Below the pieces are notes generated by a model. That model had not been told where the DNA came from. It did not search any database and was given only the letters and a program-made list of their open reading frames with translations. Below are positions 36,259 through 50,558 of a stretch of DNA of 64,000 nucleotides, piece by piece. The stretch's first letter is position 1. The number at the start of each line of letters is the position of its first letter. Origin of the DNA: Utricularia gibba. Lineage: Eukaryota > Streptophyta > Magnoliopsida > Lamiales > Lentibulariaceae. The translations under genes were made by a program, and so were the position numbers. The stretch spans positions 1,674,001 through 1,738,000 of the forward strand of contig NEEC01000017.1 in NCBI GenBank assembly GCA_002189035.1, read 5' to 3'.

Positions 36259-39200
36259 TTAGGCTGACGGTTTTCCTTCATTATTCATACCCCACTGTTC
36301 CTCAGCCTTGTTGCCATTAACTAGCTCAGTACCATCTGTAGAGTCGGATTCCACTATAACTGCCTCTTCCTGATTCTTGGAATGGCCATCTACTTCTGGA
36401 TCATCAGACACCTCTGCTGCTTCTCCATCAGGCTCAGCATCCTGATTAGAAGAGGAAAAAGACCACGTACTTTGAACCAAGATAACTGAAATTCAACTAA
36501 TATGTAGCTGGCATTTAATTGCCACATAATTAGACATCAAGATACATTTTCCCAGAAAGACCATCCAATTGTATGGTCAAAAGTTCAGACCTACCTCATA
36601 TCCATTTTCGGTAGGCTCTTCAAATTGCATACTCTTGCGAGCTTCTACAAGACTTTCGGTGGATCTATGGATATGGCTGGCATATTCAGCTGCAGGCCGG
36701 TATTTTCCCCTTGATGAAGAAAATAAAGTTGATTTGGTTAAAGATTCCTTCATGTAATACACCAAATGCACAGAACCAGGGTATTGTGCAAAGTAAATGT
36801 TAACTGGATCATGTGAATGACAGTCCCTGTGAATTTTAACCGCTTGAATTCCCAATCCAGAGAGAAATAATCATTCAAATTAGCATATACCTTGTCTCAG
36901 CAACTTCAGCTTCAACAGCAAGAGCAACTTGCCAGTCATCAAACAAATTAGGATACTCTTCAGGATCAGCAAGAGACTCAGCAGCTTTTTGATTAATCTG
37001 CATGTTTTCAAGCGGCACAATCCTCAAATAAACATAACACTAATACTCATAATTAGATCATCATAGCATGATGCACATAATTTCAGAGAAGACAAGATTC
37101 AGAATAAACTACCTTGCCGAGGTCCTTTCTCCAAAGAGCAACAATTTCTGAAACCTTACTTGGGAGGTAAGACCGTGCCATCAATGCAGCTTCTGGTATC
37201 CGATTGCTGTATATAATTCATGGGTTAGCGACATAGATAAACAAATAAGAGGGGTTGAAAAAGAAAAAAAAAATTACCTGTCAACTAACAGCTGGAGGCA
37301 GTCCTCCAACTTACCAAGCATAAATAGGCAAAGAAATGCAACATTGTTCTTTCCATGCTCTTTGGCAATAGAAGCAAGTTCAGTAATTCCTTCAGCATCG
37401 CCTAAAGAGGAATACAGTAACAGAAGACCACTCAGATCATTAGCTTGCTTCAGGCACTCCTCTGCCATCTCCAACTGAAATGCAAATACAGGAGCATGGT
37501 TATACAATTAGTATAATACAGGAATCGTTTACAAATCTTCAGATTTGCAAATGTAGATAGAAGCGAAGAAATAATCAGAGCTTCTTTGGATACAAAACAA
37601 CAGCTGCTCGTACCATTTCACAGTGAATTTTTTTTTTTTTTTTTTAACATAATAGATATAAGACCAAGTTGCTTACCATTCCAGTAGACAAAGCCAATTC
37701 ACCAAGTTGCCTCCATTTAGACTCACTATGTGCAGCAGCTGCAATTTCCTGTGGTGTATATAAAATAGTGAGAATTTACTGACTATAAATCCGGAATCTG
37801 AGACAGACCCAGTGATATAACAAGTGAAGAAATTTGAGAAAAATAATGATATCATAGTACAGAATCTGATGCTACCAAGAGTTGATTTCATATGATCACC
37901 TTTGCAATCTCTAGTTTCCCTAATTGAATGGCCAATTCAAATCTGTAGTCAGGATCTGTAGCGATACTAAGAGCATCTTCCGGCATTCCCCTTGACTCCA
38001 AGAAGTGGGCGACACTGCCAAAAGGGGGAAAAAGATCCAGTAGCATGAACAACCAGTTTTAACTCACTCCTGGAATCAAATTGAAAAAACAAATCAAATG
38101 TACAACAAGGATACGGCACTTAACGCGACCTAACTTTCCAATGTTTTTCAGCAGGCAACCCCACTATTAGAACTCTCATCAAAGATGGTTCATGCAAACC
38201 CACTGGATTATAAGTTTTAACATGCATCTTGGAGAGATAGTTGCTTCATTCAAAGGCTGAGAAAACTTAAAAAAAAAAAATTTACAAGTTCATCCGAATA
38301 GAAATGCTAAGGACCTGTTATGATGCTCCTTTGGAATTGAGGGTAAGAGCTCATTTGCTCTCTCAAAATCACCACGCATTACAAGAGTCTTATACTCAAT
38401 CATGCTGAGCAGCATGGTGTATCCCATAACACTGCAAGTCCCGCGCAAAAATATAAAGATGAAAGATAAATGATATTGCAAAGATCATGATGTTTCAAAA
38501 AATTGCAAAATATAACTCACTTGAACTCTTTATCAATGAGATAAACTCGGCTTTGATATGCAAGATACCCAAGCAAGTACATGGGCCGATCTAAGTGATA
38601 CATTGTGGTCACCTTAAAAATATATCAGATGGTTACATTTTCCATTTCCGAAACCAAAATGGCTTTGAAGTACATACCTCACCACCGACACAATAATTAA
38701 GTCTCCAGGAGGAATTAGTGTAGATGAAACAATCTCCAACCCAAATTCCAGTTCGCACTCGTTCATTGATTTCATATAGAAGATCAAAAGCATCTTCCAC
38801 ACCTTGCTCATCCACTACTTTTCCAGAATCCAGATACGCAGAAACCACATCCCGCTAAAGTAATAGAAAGTTAGTAACAGAATAGCTTCCTATTAAGTAC
38901 TAACAAATTCAAAAGAACATCAAATGCGTGAATGCTCACATTGTATTTAAGAATATAGCATGATGTGTCACTCGCAATGGCCACCAGATCACCACTGTCA
39001 GCCCAGTACACATTCTGAAAAAAATCCAAAGAATTCAAATAATGGTAATTAAGGGATAAGTAATGATTAAATATCAGGCAAAAAAAAGTGGTCCAACAAA
39101 GAAGTTTGATACCTTGACACTGACATCGATTCTTCGAATCAACCTGCATTCAGCCCACTCAAAGAAGCAAATGAAATCATTTGCACACATCGCCAATAGA

Positions 39201-42200
39201 TTGCCACCAAAGATGTGCTCTGCAGAAAATGTAGGGCGGATACTTTTCTTTTCCTGCCAGGAAATAATAAAACCCTTATCCAAGGTGTTGGAGATTGAAG
39301 CATAAAAAATGAACCCTTATACCACGATATACCAAGAAGGAAAAAGTAAATAAACATTATGAAAAAATATTACAAAATTTAGAACAAGTAAGGATCAAAT
39401 TACAATCAAAATAAGATTGAACTTCATATCACAATACTGGATGGATGAAGACACGTGTTTTATTATACAGATTAAAAAGAAAGATAATTCAAACCGTGAA
39501 ACTTTTATTGAAGGTTCTGATCTTTGATGTACTCTCTCTAATGGCAAATTCTCCGTCAGTTGACCAGACAACCTCCAATGCAGAGCCAAATGATTTGTTT
39601 CTCCATGCCACAGCAGTGCATATTGAGTATTCCCCATCTCCACATACGACAACAAATCTGCCATTGGGGTTGTGCTTCAAGTTCTACAAAAAAAAAAAAA
39701 AAAATATCAATCAAAAAAGCTAATGATGACTATCGACAAAGTAGAAGAGACATTGAGAGAAAAACTCCCAATTACAATAATGCACTTGCTACGAGTTGAG
39801 TACACAGATATACCACAAGGAAATGAAACACTACTTCGCATCTACAAAAACCATGGGGATAGAAACTACATTGTATTTCGTGAATAGTGGAGAAAATAAC
39901 CTGAGGATAAATGTCACAAGTTGCCAAATCCTTAACAGCCAACGGCAGCCTTTCTCCATCTGAAACCTATGAAACTATGAAGTCAGATAATTCAAAATGT
40001 CTCGTAAATCCGAATGAACTAGTACCTCATAATCTGAACCAACGCTCTTGATGTTTACAGCTTGAATTTCATTGTGTTTAGCCCAAATAATTTTCCCACT
40101 GTTGTCCATGCTAGCAATGGGCACTTCCCGACCAAGTTTTACCATGATTGTGCCTTCATCATAACCAATTACAATCCTGAAAATAAAGGAATAATCGCAA
40201 CTAATGTTATTCAATTCCATGGAGTGTAATTGTCAAATATTGCATCATTTTTAGAAGTCATAGTCAGCAATGAGCCACGGATTCTGTCATGCTTCCTTGC
40301 TAAATAGGTGATTTTCGAAGTTTTAAGGATGCCTACCGTCTTGAACCTTTTAGGTAACCAATCGCCCAAACTCTTTCAAGACCATAATTCAAAGTGTTCT
40401 CGTTCCTGCATGGCACCATATAACTCATTTAAACTAAGTACCACAAAAAGAGAAGTATAAAACCATCAAGTAGTGACAGATGGATAGGGAACAAGGACAG
40501 AAAAAAAAAACTGAAACACAAAAATAAACAGATAATACTAAATAATGTCACTGCTTTTAAAAAAAATATGAATAACTTCTAGATGGCCAAAAAGGTGGGT
40601 ATATTGTCAGTGAGTCTCGTCCCTAAAGACCTCACCTATATGTTGTAGCATGCCATATGCGCACCGTGCCATCCTCTGATCCAGTTATTATAATGGGAAG
40701 CTCAGGATGGAAACAAACAGCAGATATATTGTGTGTGTGGCCTTCTAATGTTTGAACACAACTCTTTGTCTGATAATCCCAAACCTGCATTACATGCATT
40801 CTTGCATATTTAGAGTTCAAATAGGGACACTCAAATTATGACAAAAGGAAAAATAAAAAAAAAAAACGATAGGAAAAACCTTAGCAGTATGATCATCTGA
40901 ACCCGTTATCAAATACGGTTTGTCCCCACCAGTAAAGTAATCAACACAATTGACTCCCTTCACATGTGCATCTAGTGTAAAATTGGGATCAGGGGAGCCA
41001 AGGTTCCAAATCTACAATACAGCAATTCAGAGCATCCAGTTTGAGAAAAGATCAAGCATACCTTCGAACCTTGACTAAAACAAAAAATATGTTCCGCACC
41101 TTAATGGTGCGATCAAGAGATGCACTTGCGAAGGTGTTCGTATCCTTAGGATTAAACGTCACTTGCATGACATAATGGGAGTGACCCTCGAATATTTGTG
41201 TGCATGCCCATCCCTTTTCCCAATCCCAAAGCTTTATGAGCATGTCATCTGACGATGACAGTACATAGGGAAGAGTGGGATGTACAGCCACACATCGTAT
41301 ATAATCTGTATGAGCCTCAAAAACTTTGACCTTATCCATTGTATTGTAATTGTACACACGGATATGCATGTCATCAGCACCGGCAACCACCCACTGCTTT
41401 CGTGCAACAAATTTTGCTGATCTAACTGAGGTATTAAACAGCAAATATTAGTACTTCTTCAGACTATAAAATGATGATGCATTATACATGAAAAACTAAA
41501 AAGACACATCACCAGGAAGTTCTGTGACCTCGAATGATTTCACCATTGCCTGAATCAGATGAAATACCTTAGTAACGACTAATGAAAATAAATATAACAA
41601 ACTTTACAGTTAAAGGACAAAAGGAACATATGCGCGCATTCTCGGTCACAAAACTACAAAGATATGATTAACTTTGACTCAGCATTCACTTACACTCCTC
41701 AATAGAACGTAATGAGAAAGTGTGAAGAAAATTGTGACTGATAAACGAAATGCTTATATAGTTCACAGACTGAACACAATCAGCTAAAAACTAGGAAAAA
41801 TTAATCCCATTACAAGACGAATTACATTTTGTGGATGCATACTGAAGAAAGTGCTATCAAAGATGGACGTGGGACTGTATATATCAATTTTCAGTGATGA
41901 GTACAAATCTGATAGTAATTGATTACCTGGGTCTGAAGGTTCCAGATGCAAACTGTACCTGAATACATGCTTGCCAATATCCTGTTACAAAAATCATACC
42001 ACAATGACGCAATGAAAATTCATGAAGGAGCACCAATGCAAGGTGTAGGTAATATGAATCACTAATTTAATTTCCGGGATGGATCATAAGTTTCAGAGAC
42101 GCTGGTAACATTACGATGAAAATCTTGAGCAACCACAAATTAACTGAAGCATACCATGGCTCTGTAGGATGCAGATCCACAGATTTCACTCGTTCTGATC

Positions 42201-42564
42201 TCTGAGCAAATTTTCTCTGAAAAAATAAAGTCAGAGGCTCAGTCTCTGCGGCTGCGAAAGAGAGAAGAATAATCCAACCACAAGCAATCATGAAAACAGA
42301 TGAATGTTACCTTGATATCCAGTCTAAGCGGCTGCGAAACAGAAAAAAAAAAAACAATCAGAAAAAACCACGTGAGCAAACCATAAAACATTTCCAGATC
42401 TCAAAAGAACAGTGAACATCAACGCTACAAAAATGCCCCCTATTGCCAACACTCCTAGAAGCAACACCGAATCTCGAAACCCCAAAATCCCCAAAACCAC
42501 CAGATCTGAAACGCGATGGAAAAAAAATGGATAAATCACCAGAAGCGAGTAGTTGACTGACCAT
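36259..42564 (-). CDS. COPB2: Coatomer subunit beta' (COPI coat)
   Basis: COPI coat subunit for retrograde Golgi-ER transport, binding dilysine cargo signals. 24 coding exons, 914 aa, all phases closing: 42562-42564, 42311-42331, 42155-42216, 41927-41981, 41513-41549, 41100-41425, 40880-41011, 40636-40784, 40337-40405, 40026-40176, 39901-39966, 39495-39683, 39113-39253, 38940-39014, 38678-38854, 38521-38612, 38315-38431, 37900-38014, 37677-37748, 37278-37474, 37113-37206, 36891-36997, 36595-36709 and 36259-36441. N-terminal WD40 repeats include [29 protein letters not shown] and [20 protein letters not shown]. The alpha-solenoid has [20 protein letters not shown]. The acidic tail ends [14 protein letters not shown], as in Arabidopsis. 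The first coding exon supplies only the ATG. Confidence 0.97.
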
Positions 42565-43460
42565 TTTCGACGAACAACAAATTGATCAACCGCAGAACCG
42601 CGGAGATCAGAGTCGAAGAACAGATGCGGAGGGGAATGCAATCTTCAGAGGAGATCAAGAGAGAGAAACTGCGCGTACATGAGCGAAAGGGCGTTGAAGT
42701 AAGGTTGTACCAAGTTCTGTGCCCGCTCCTGCAGGGCAATACCGGAATATAAAAAACGAAATATTAAAAAAAAGTGAACTTTATTTCCAACTAGTTTTTT
42801 TTTTTAAAAAAATGTATTTTTCAATTATTTAAATATAAAGGTAATTGAAGGCCAAAAAAAACATAGGTTCAATTACCCCCTAATTGTTGAATTTCCAAAA
42901 AACCCTTTGCATCACATTTATGATTTATCTAAATCCAAATAAATCAAAACCTTTTTATTCTAATTCCATAAACCCTAAACACAAAATTGATGGGATTAAT
43001 TGTTATTATCTCAGTAATTAAAGATGTGTTTAGTAATTTATTTAAAATTTTATTTATATGATTTAAAATAAAATACAATTTATGGATTTAAATTTAAAAT
43101 ACGTTTATTAAATGAAAAATTAATATAAAACACACTCTTTTGGTTATTTCAATGCACACATATAAGAGGTATAAATTTATCTAAAATCATTTATAAATTA
43201 AAATGTCGATTCTTTAAAAAAATTATTACAAAACATTCATATTAAATAAAATATAATTCAAAATGTTTCACTACATATTGGGCTTAAATGTTGTGGGCTA
43301 CTGAGTTTTGTTTGTGGGCCTCGAGACCTGTGGCCCAAACAATGCCGTTACATTCATCTTCCCCGCGCAAGAATTGGCGGGAGGATGGCATCAGAATAGG
43401 GCTGCTCCTGCCTGCAACAAACGACGATTGATCACTCCATTCTTCAGCTTAATCATCAAG
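42565..43460. promoter_or_regulatory. Divergent promoter region between coatomer beta' and RTEL1
   Basis: About 900 bp between divergent start codons. Leader sequence of the coatomer gene adjoins 42565. 42760-43260 is AT-rich with a TAAACCCTAAAC telo-box-like motif near 42970. Next to RTEL1, at 43278-43339, are four site II-type elements (TTGGGCT, GTGGGCT, GTGGGCC, TGGCCCA), a plausible RTEL1 core promoter. Confidence 0.6.
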
Positions 43461-46400
43461 ATGCCCAAATACAGAATTAGGGGAATCAATGTAGATTTCC
43501 CCTTCGATGCCTACGATTGCCAGCTTGTGTACATGGAAAAAGTCATCGAATCACTCCAAACGGTATAAAGATTTTAAATTTATTTTCTTCTGTTGCTGTT
43601 TCTTCTTTCTTTTGATGTTGAAATATTCAGATTTCAGTTATTGTTTGCATTTGGAGCACATTTCTAGCAATATCATCCCGTGTCCTAGGGGCAGTTAAAT
43701 AAAAAATTCTCTTTGTCTTCCAGAATCCCTAGCAAAAGATTCCATTTTTGTGTTCATTGAAATGAGTATTGCATGATTTATGAATTTGAAAATCTGGTTA
43801 ATTGGGTAAGTGTTTCGTCCATGGCTGTTTCTCGATGTTATTTTTTCATTTGATTATGATGTAGCCTTACATACTCCTGTACTGGAACAGCGATCTAATG
43901 CACTCCTAGAGAGTCCAACTGGAACAGGAAAGACACTGTGTCTTTTATGTGCCACGTTAGCATGGAGAAGAAGTCTTGGGGAGTTCTCAAGAGGTGGAAG
44001 GCAGAAACGTGATACTAAGGGAAGTCAGAATATGGATGACGATGAGCTTCCTATGTCACAATCTTCTGAATTTCCCACCATAATTTACACCTCGCGCACT
44101 CACAGCCAGATTAAGCAAGTAATACAAGAGTTAAAGAGGACCAACTACAGGTCAGGTTCGTTCCACTATTGGGCTTTTTTGACTGGTATCTGCCTCTGTA
44201 ACTCATTTCATTGATTGAGTGTTTTCGATTCCAGCTGCATGATCAGTTGAATTTGGTGGAGTCTTGCACCATAAATAATTATGCATACTGTCACTAATCC
44301 ATTGAAAATTACGTGGAAGTTAGATAGTTTAGCTGGTGCCTTATTTTTTCTATCATTGTATTTTTTTAATTCAATGCATTTCCGGTTATCTTGCTTCTAA
44401 TGGGTAGGTATCTATCCCGTTTTTGACGAGGGTTGTTGACTAAAAGTTAAAAATTGTGTAAAATCAAGGCCCCGGATGACGGTATTGGGATCTCGAGAGC
44501 AGTTATGTATTCATGAGGAAGTGAGTTTACTTCATGGAAAAGCACAAACAAGTGCTTGCCAGGCTCTGTGTAAAAAGCGTACCAAAAAATATTGCCGTCA
44601 TGTTTTGCGTGTTACAGGTATGAGTTTAGGAGAGTTCGTTATCATATGAAAATGTAACTTTGATTCAAGATACACTTACTATCACTGTGATTATTTAGTT
44701 GATGAGTATTATGACGTGTCATGGTTCTTATGCGAAATAATTGGCATGTGTATTTCATAAAAAATATCTCTCTTCCTGCTTTGCAGAATTTTTAAATACC
44801 AATTGTTCTATTGGAGATGATCCGGTTGATATAGAAGACTTGATGAACCTAGGAAGAAGCTCTGGAGCGTATGTTTGAAGGATATCTATCCTGTTACTCT
44901 AAATTCTACTAACTATGACCTTCTCTTACGATTTGCTTTCTAAGTTCAGATGCCCTTATTACCTTTCACGGGAGCTCCACAAGGATGCTGATATTATATT
45001 TTCTCCTTACAACTATCTTATTGATCGTGACAACCGTAAAACTCTCAAAGATATTTGGAATGATAGCATCCTTATTTTTGATGAGGCTCATAACTTGGTA
45101 AGCATTAAAATATACATTTCATACACATACTCTGAAGTCTGTTTTTGCTTGTCTTAACTTCTTTTGATTATGCTGTATGTTATTCACTAAAAGCTATATG
45201 GATAATAGTGCATTAGGTTTTCCTAATGAATAGTCATCAAGTGTCATCGTTGAAAATTCCAGGAAAGTCTTTGTGCTGATGCAGCTTCCTTTGATCTGCC
45301 CTCAAGTCTCCTGTTATCATGCATTTCAGAAGCTAAAAAGTGTGCTGATCTTGCTGCTCGTAGGCATGAAAGGGCAGAAGATGGATCTTGTAATCCAGAT
45401 AATTTTGCTATTCTAAGAGGTATTTTATTGTGTTTTGTCCTTCCCTTTAATCATCCCCCATTTCTGCTACTTGGAGGACACGCAAAACTCCACAATTATA
45501 CTGTTTATTTTTCATATTTTTGCAGCACTTCTTCTGAAGTTTGAAAGGAGAATTAATGAGATACAAATTGAGTCGAAAGAACATGGTTTCACAAGGCCCG
45601 GTCCTTATATTTATGAGTTATTAGCAGAATTGAATATAACCCAAGACACTGTGAATATGCTGATTGACACCATTCAGGAAGGATGCAAAATTCTTGAGGA
45701 AGGTAATCTCTGAAGCAGTTATTTCATTCCATTAGTCTCATAAAAAACCAGTCTCGTTTTTTGAGTTAATCTACACCTTAGTTTTACTGTTTCGTTGAAA
45801 AAAATACACTGGCATTTGAATGGATAAACCACTAGTATGTTACTTTCATTTATGTATTTGTTGGAGCTATGACTCATAAAAATAACAAGGTTCTCATTGT
45901 CTAATTGAAGAATTGAAGAAATTCTGTACTTTTGTTTCTCCGCGTGCACCATTACTTAGCTGATTCCTCATGTTTCTGTATTCCAGAGACGAAAATTGGT
46001 GAAATGGAGGGTTCGCATAAAGCTACTGGTGCTATTTCTCGGCTGCAAAGCATTGCAGATATTTTTCAACTGATTTTCAGGGACAAGACCAATAGCCATG
46101 CTCAATACTACCGTGTGAGTCATGAATGTATTGATATAACGCATTTGAAGTTTGATATGGTATCTTGTATGGTATTTCAGTATCTGCATTTGACAGGTTC
46201 ATGTCCAGGAAGTTGAAGCTAGTGCTACAGATGTCTTTAGAGGTAGGCCATTGACTGCATCTAGATTAAAAGACAAATGGACCTGCATGTTTCTTAGTAA
46301 AAATTATTTTATCTTGTTTCTGTTTGTGCTGGATCACTTGTTTCATACAATCCACCATAATACAAGGGTAACTCAAGTATATTTTGCGTGGTCTCTTTTA

Positions 46401-49400
46401 CATCATCTTTATGCTGAAAATGTTTGGTTCTATGGACCATGTTTTATTTTTTGGACTAAAGTTTGCACTCTAGGGCTTAAATAGGACTTGGCATTGGTCA
46501 TTGATCGTTTCTTTGCATGATTAGCCTCATATGATGAAATCACAGGAATGCAGTGATGTTGTTTCGCCGGTTTGATATCAAATTTTCAAACTTAGTATTG
46601 TGCTTGGAAGAATGTAGGATATGTCTCTTAAGATGCTGATCATTTGAGCATCCATTATGTTGAAATAGGTAAATCTTCTAGGATTCTCAGCTGGTGGTGC
46701 TTCAATCCTGGGATTGCGATGGAGGAATTTTCCAAACTAGGTGTTGGCTCAATTATCCTGACATCCGGAACACTATCACCAATGGAATCATTTGCCCAAG
46801 AATTGAAACTGTTAGTTGCTGTAAGTCTACAATGCTGCTTCTTGAAACTGTGCTAATTATACGTGCGCTTCCCCCTCTTGGTTACAGGGACTTCCCCATC
46901 CGGCTTGAAAATCCACATGTAATATCAGACAATCAGATATGGGCTGGAGTTGCACCTGTAGGACCATCTGGTTATTCTTTTAATTCTTCATTTCGAAGTC
47001 GTGATACAGCTGAGTACAAACTGGAACTTGGTAATGCAATAGGTATGCTATAGCCCCCAGGTTATACTGGGATTTGAAAGGGATAATGCTTATCAGCTCT
47101 GTTGTATGTTGTATGGTATGAAAAATTTACGATTTTTAACTGCATTCTTCCTTTCTTTCAGTGAATTTTGCTCGAATTGTCCCTGATGGCCTGCTTGTAT
47201 TCTTTCCATCTTACTACATTTTGGATCGGTGCATCAGCTTCTGGAAAACTGAGGTAAGCACCGGATCATGCCTGGTTGAAGAGTTGATTGTAAACCTGAG
47301 TTTCTGTATTTTTCATGATCTTCGAAATGTTCCAGAGTTCAACCAATTCATCCTCAATCTGGGAAAGGATACGCAAGCTTAAGTTACCTGTTGTGGAGCC
47401 CAGGGAAACTTCTCTTTTTCCTGTGGCAGTTGATGTAATCAGCTAAACTCTGAAGTATTTATCTACGCTTTGCCGTGTTAGTATTACTACTAATATTAAT
47501 TGCCTTCCCTGTTTTCCAGGAATATATGAAAGAGTTGAAGAACAAATCTTCAGGAGCAGTTTTTTTTGCTGTGTGCCGGGGAAAGGTATGGATAGTGTCT
47601 TCACAGTGACTATCTTTTTCATGTTGTATACTGGTATTGCATTCCGATTTCCATGTGAGATGCTAAGGGCACTTTCTTCTAGGCATCAGATTGCCATCAT
47701 TCCCTGGCTGAGAAAGGGACTTGCATGTTTCATTGCTATAGGCATCATTTTGAATTTCAATTGGACTAGAGGACGTGCCATCAGAGGAACAATGTTTTTC
47801 CATTTATACTACAGGCAAGTGAAGGATTGGATTTTGCTGATCATGCTGGTAGAGCTGTGGTGGTCACTGGGCTACCATTTGCTGCTGCCTATGACCCGAA
47901 GGTTAATATTCCGTTTGCTTCTTGTATATTTTTTGATACTTAACCATAGCCTTAGTGAAAAGCATAATATCTCCTCTCCTGTGCCTAGAGGATGAGCTTG
48001 CTTCAGGGTATTTATATTCCACCAAGTGCTTAAATTGACTTAGGCGAATGAAGCAGAACTTTTGTTATGTTTATGCATTTGAATATGCAACAACTTCATT
48101 TCATGTTAACTGCTGGATGCAGGTTCGCTTGAAGCGTGAATATTTGGATCAGCAAACACAGTCCCAAAAAACTACATACCAGGTAACATGCATGTTATCA
48201 AATATTATACAAAGATAACTTGAATACCATACACTGTGAAACTTGACGTCTTTGCAGTATAAAAGCCTAACGGGAGAAGAGTGGTACTCTCAACAAGCAT
48301 CAAGGGCTGTCAATCAGGCTGTGGGCCGTGTAATTCGGCATAGGCATGATTATGGAGCAATTGTTTTTTGTGATGAGAGGTGCTCACCATGCATTACTTT
48401 GTCTTAAACTTCTGCTGTTTTTTTTTTTTTTTTTTTTTTTTTTGTGTGCGTGTTCTTCACTCAGATGATTTCCTAGCCCTCGTGCTACTTGGTCGAAAAC
48501 TACGGTTTTGTGCATAATTGGGATAGTGTGAACGCATGTTTGCTGCATGTTATTTTTTTTCTTCTTTGAATAGGTTTACACACGCCAACAAGCAATCTCA
48601 AGTGTCATCATGGATTAGACCTCATATCAAGGTAACCGTCTAGGTAGTTGTCCTTCTCTTCCTGTTTGTTTTCTTTCTAGTTTTTCTATCTCTCACTTCA
48701 TCAGAATCCTATCTCCAGAGTTACACCAACTTCGGCGATGTAGTTTACACATTGACTAAATTTTTTCGAGAAAGTGGAACTAAGATCCCAGTGAAGCCTG
48801 AAGCAATCAAAAATGAAATTCAGGGTACTGCTTCTGGAACCTTTTATATGCCATGATTTTCTTATATAATGCTGCTCCTTCTGCTTATTATGTTATGAGA
48901 AATCATGGTTTTTTGCAACATTCTCAAGGCAATGCAGGTGATAGTACAAGGACATTGCACTTTAGCTCTATATTTCGTTCATGAAAACCTCTAGACTAAG
49001 AGACTTGTATGTTTGTGGCAGAGCATTCAAGAAAACCTCTAGTCTTCCAAGATGTAGACAATTACATTGAAAAACCTCTCCTACAGATGGGTGTGACAGA
49101 TGCAGCACATTCCTCTGTGCTTCAATCCTCTAGTGTACAAGTGAAGCAAACGGTTATTTCCAGCCATTTAAAGGAGATTGTTCCTGCAAATCGTTCATCT
49201 GTGGCATCCCAAAGGTCCTTTAGTGGTTCATTATTTAAGAGCTCTGAGGCAGAACCGCAATCTTCCAGTGACAGTAAACGCCATTTTCTGGCTGCACCCT
49301 TTTTAGTGAAGAAACGCAAGCTGCTAGCAAGTGTTCCTGAGAAGTCAAAAACCGGTGAAGCTTTTGATCATGGCATGAAAGCCTCAGAGAAAAACGTTGG

Positions 49401-49988
49401 TGAGATTCCCAAAAAACCTCATGGTGCTGCGAACGAGACAACTCCAAATAGAGTCGGTGAACCCAAGGATGCTGGGACTGGCAGTAAGGAAGAGATCAAG
49501 GGGTCAGCGTTCCTCTCCCAGGTGAAACATTCATACCACAAGCGCAGTATATTTTCCCTATAAACTGCAGTACAAGTAATCCAGAGAACCTTGTTTTTCG
49601 GCATTGTGTATACTCTTGAATCTCTTATAAGACCTCATGGGATTCAAAATATGATCTTTATTCTTCAAGTTCCTGGTAACCGTTACTACTTGGCAGGTTA
49701 GGAAGAAGCTGAGTGAGGCTGAGTACAGAGAGTTTGTTGACTACCTGAGGGCATTGAAGTCTAAGGAGCAGGGTATAGGACGTGTTCTTGAATCGATATC
49801 AAGATTGTTCTCTGCTCCTGATAGGCTTCCTCTTCTTCACGGGTAAAAAATGTTTTCCTGATTTCTTCGTAGTTCACCTACACACATTCAAGTCAACCTG
49901 TTCACACTTCTGCAGTTTCAAGGACTTTGTTCCTTCCAAGTTCCAAGCGCTGTACGATCGTTTACTGCGCTCAAAACTGAAAACATAA
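43461..49988 (+). CDS. RTEL1: Regulator of telomere elongation helicase 1
   Basis: Fe-S cluster DNA helicase of the XPD/FANCJ family that dismantles D-loops and T-loops. 22 exons: 43461-43562, 43891-44150, 44469-44617, 44787-44868, 44950-45097, 45263-45419, 45526-45702, 45987-46114, 46197-46242, 46669-46810, 46888-47042, 47162-47253, 47336-47434, 47520-47585, 47815-47901, 48123-48182, 48258-48379, 48574-48631, 48719-48824, 49022-49521, 49697-49842 and 49916-49988. Phases close to 984 aa. N-terminus [20 protein letters not shown]; Walker [12 protein letters not shown]; Fe-S cysteines in [21 protein letters not shown] and [17 protein letters not shown] box [29 protein letters not shown] and [18 protein letters not shown] are helicase motifs V and VI. 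The C-terminal [20 protein letters not shown] to [14 protein letters not shown] region resembles the harmonin-like domain. The gene is intact. Confidence 0.96.
48418..48443 (+). repeat. Poly-T tract in RTEL1 intron
   Basis: 26 consecutive T in the intron between the exons ending 48379 and starting 48574. The exact length is unreliable in any assembly. Confidence 0.9.
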
Positions 49989-50558
49989 GGCAAGGGACTG
50001 GTTGACTTGCCAGATATCTAGACTAGGGTACACACTGTGAATCGTGTGCCATTAGCTAAGCTTCTCCCTTTTGGGATTGGCTTGAGTCTGAGATACATTC
50101 ATTAATGTAAACAAATCAGCTTGTGCTTTAAAGCCTTGCACAAAAGTATTGAGAATATTTGTTACACAAATTGAATCACAAACTTCCAGGGGTTTTATGG
50201 TATATTTACAGTGGAACAGAATATGAAACATTGACAAAATGTCTGTACATAACTTGAACAATGCATCTCAGAACGTGTATATAATCGCACAAGAAACGAA
50301 CTGAAAACCTGATGAAGAGCATCACGCCCACACAACTGGGTGCAAGCTTTCTCTTTGAAAGGAGCTATTCTTCACCAACCTGTCCATATATCAGCATTTC
50401 CATACCAATTTAGGAGCTAGTCCTCGGAAAATTTGTCAACACAAGACAAAAATAAGAAAAGTAATATAATAAGCAGTCCAAATCAGAAGGTTTCATACAC
50501 AAAATGGATGCGTGAATTATAGCATATTAGTGAATCCCACTAATCTTTTGTTCATACT
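49989..50558. other. Convergent 3' flanks of RTEL1 and LEA2 gene
   Basis: 570 bp between the RTEL1 stop and the assumed LEA2 stop. Balanced composition, presumably both 3' UTRs. At about 50363-50380 the minus strand has a splice acceptor-like CAG followed by four codons and TAG, a possible alternative last exon of the LEA2 gene. Confidence 0.45.

Noticed and set aside
47640..47814. Extra RTEL1 exon from the acceptor-like CTTCTAG near 47680
   Set aside because: The sequence does not match RTEL1 and the known family sequence ([16 protein letters not shown]) starts cleanly at 47815.
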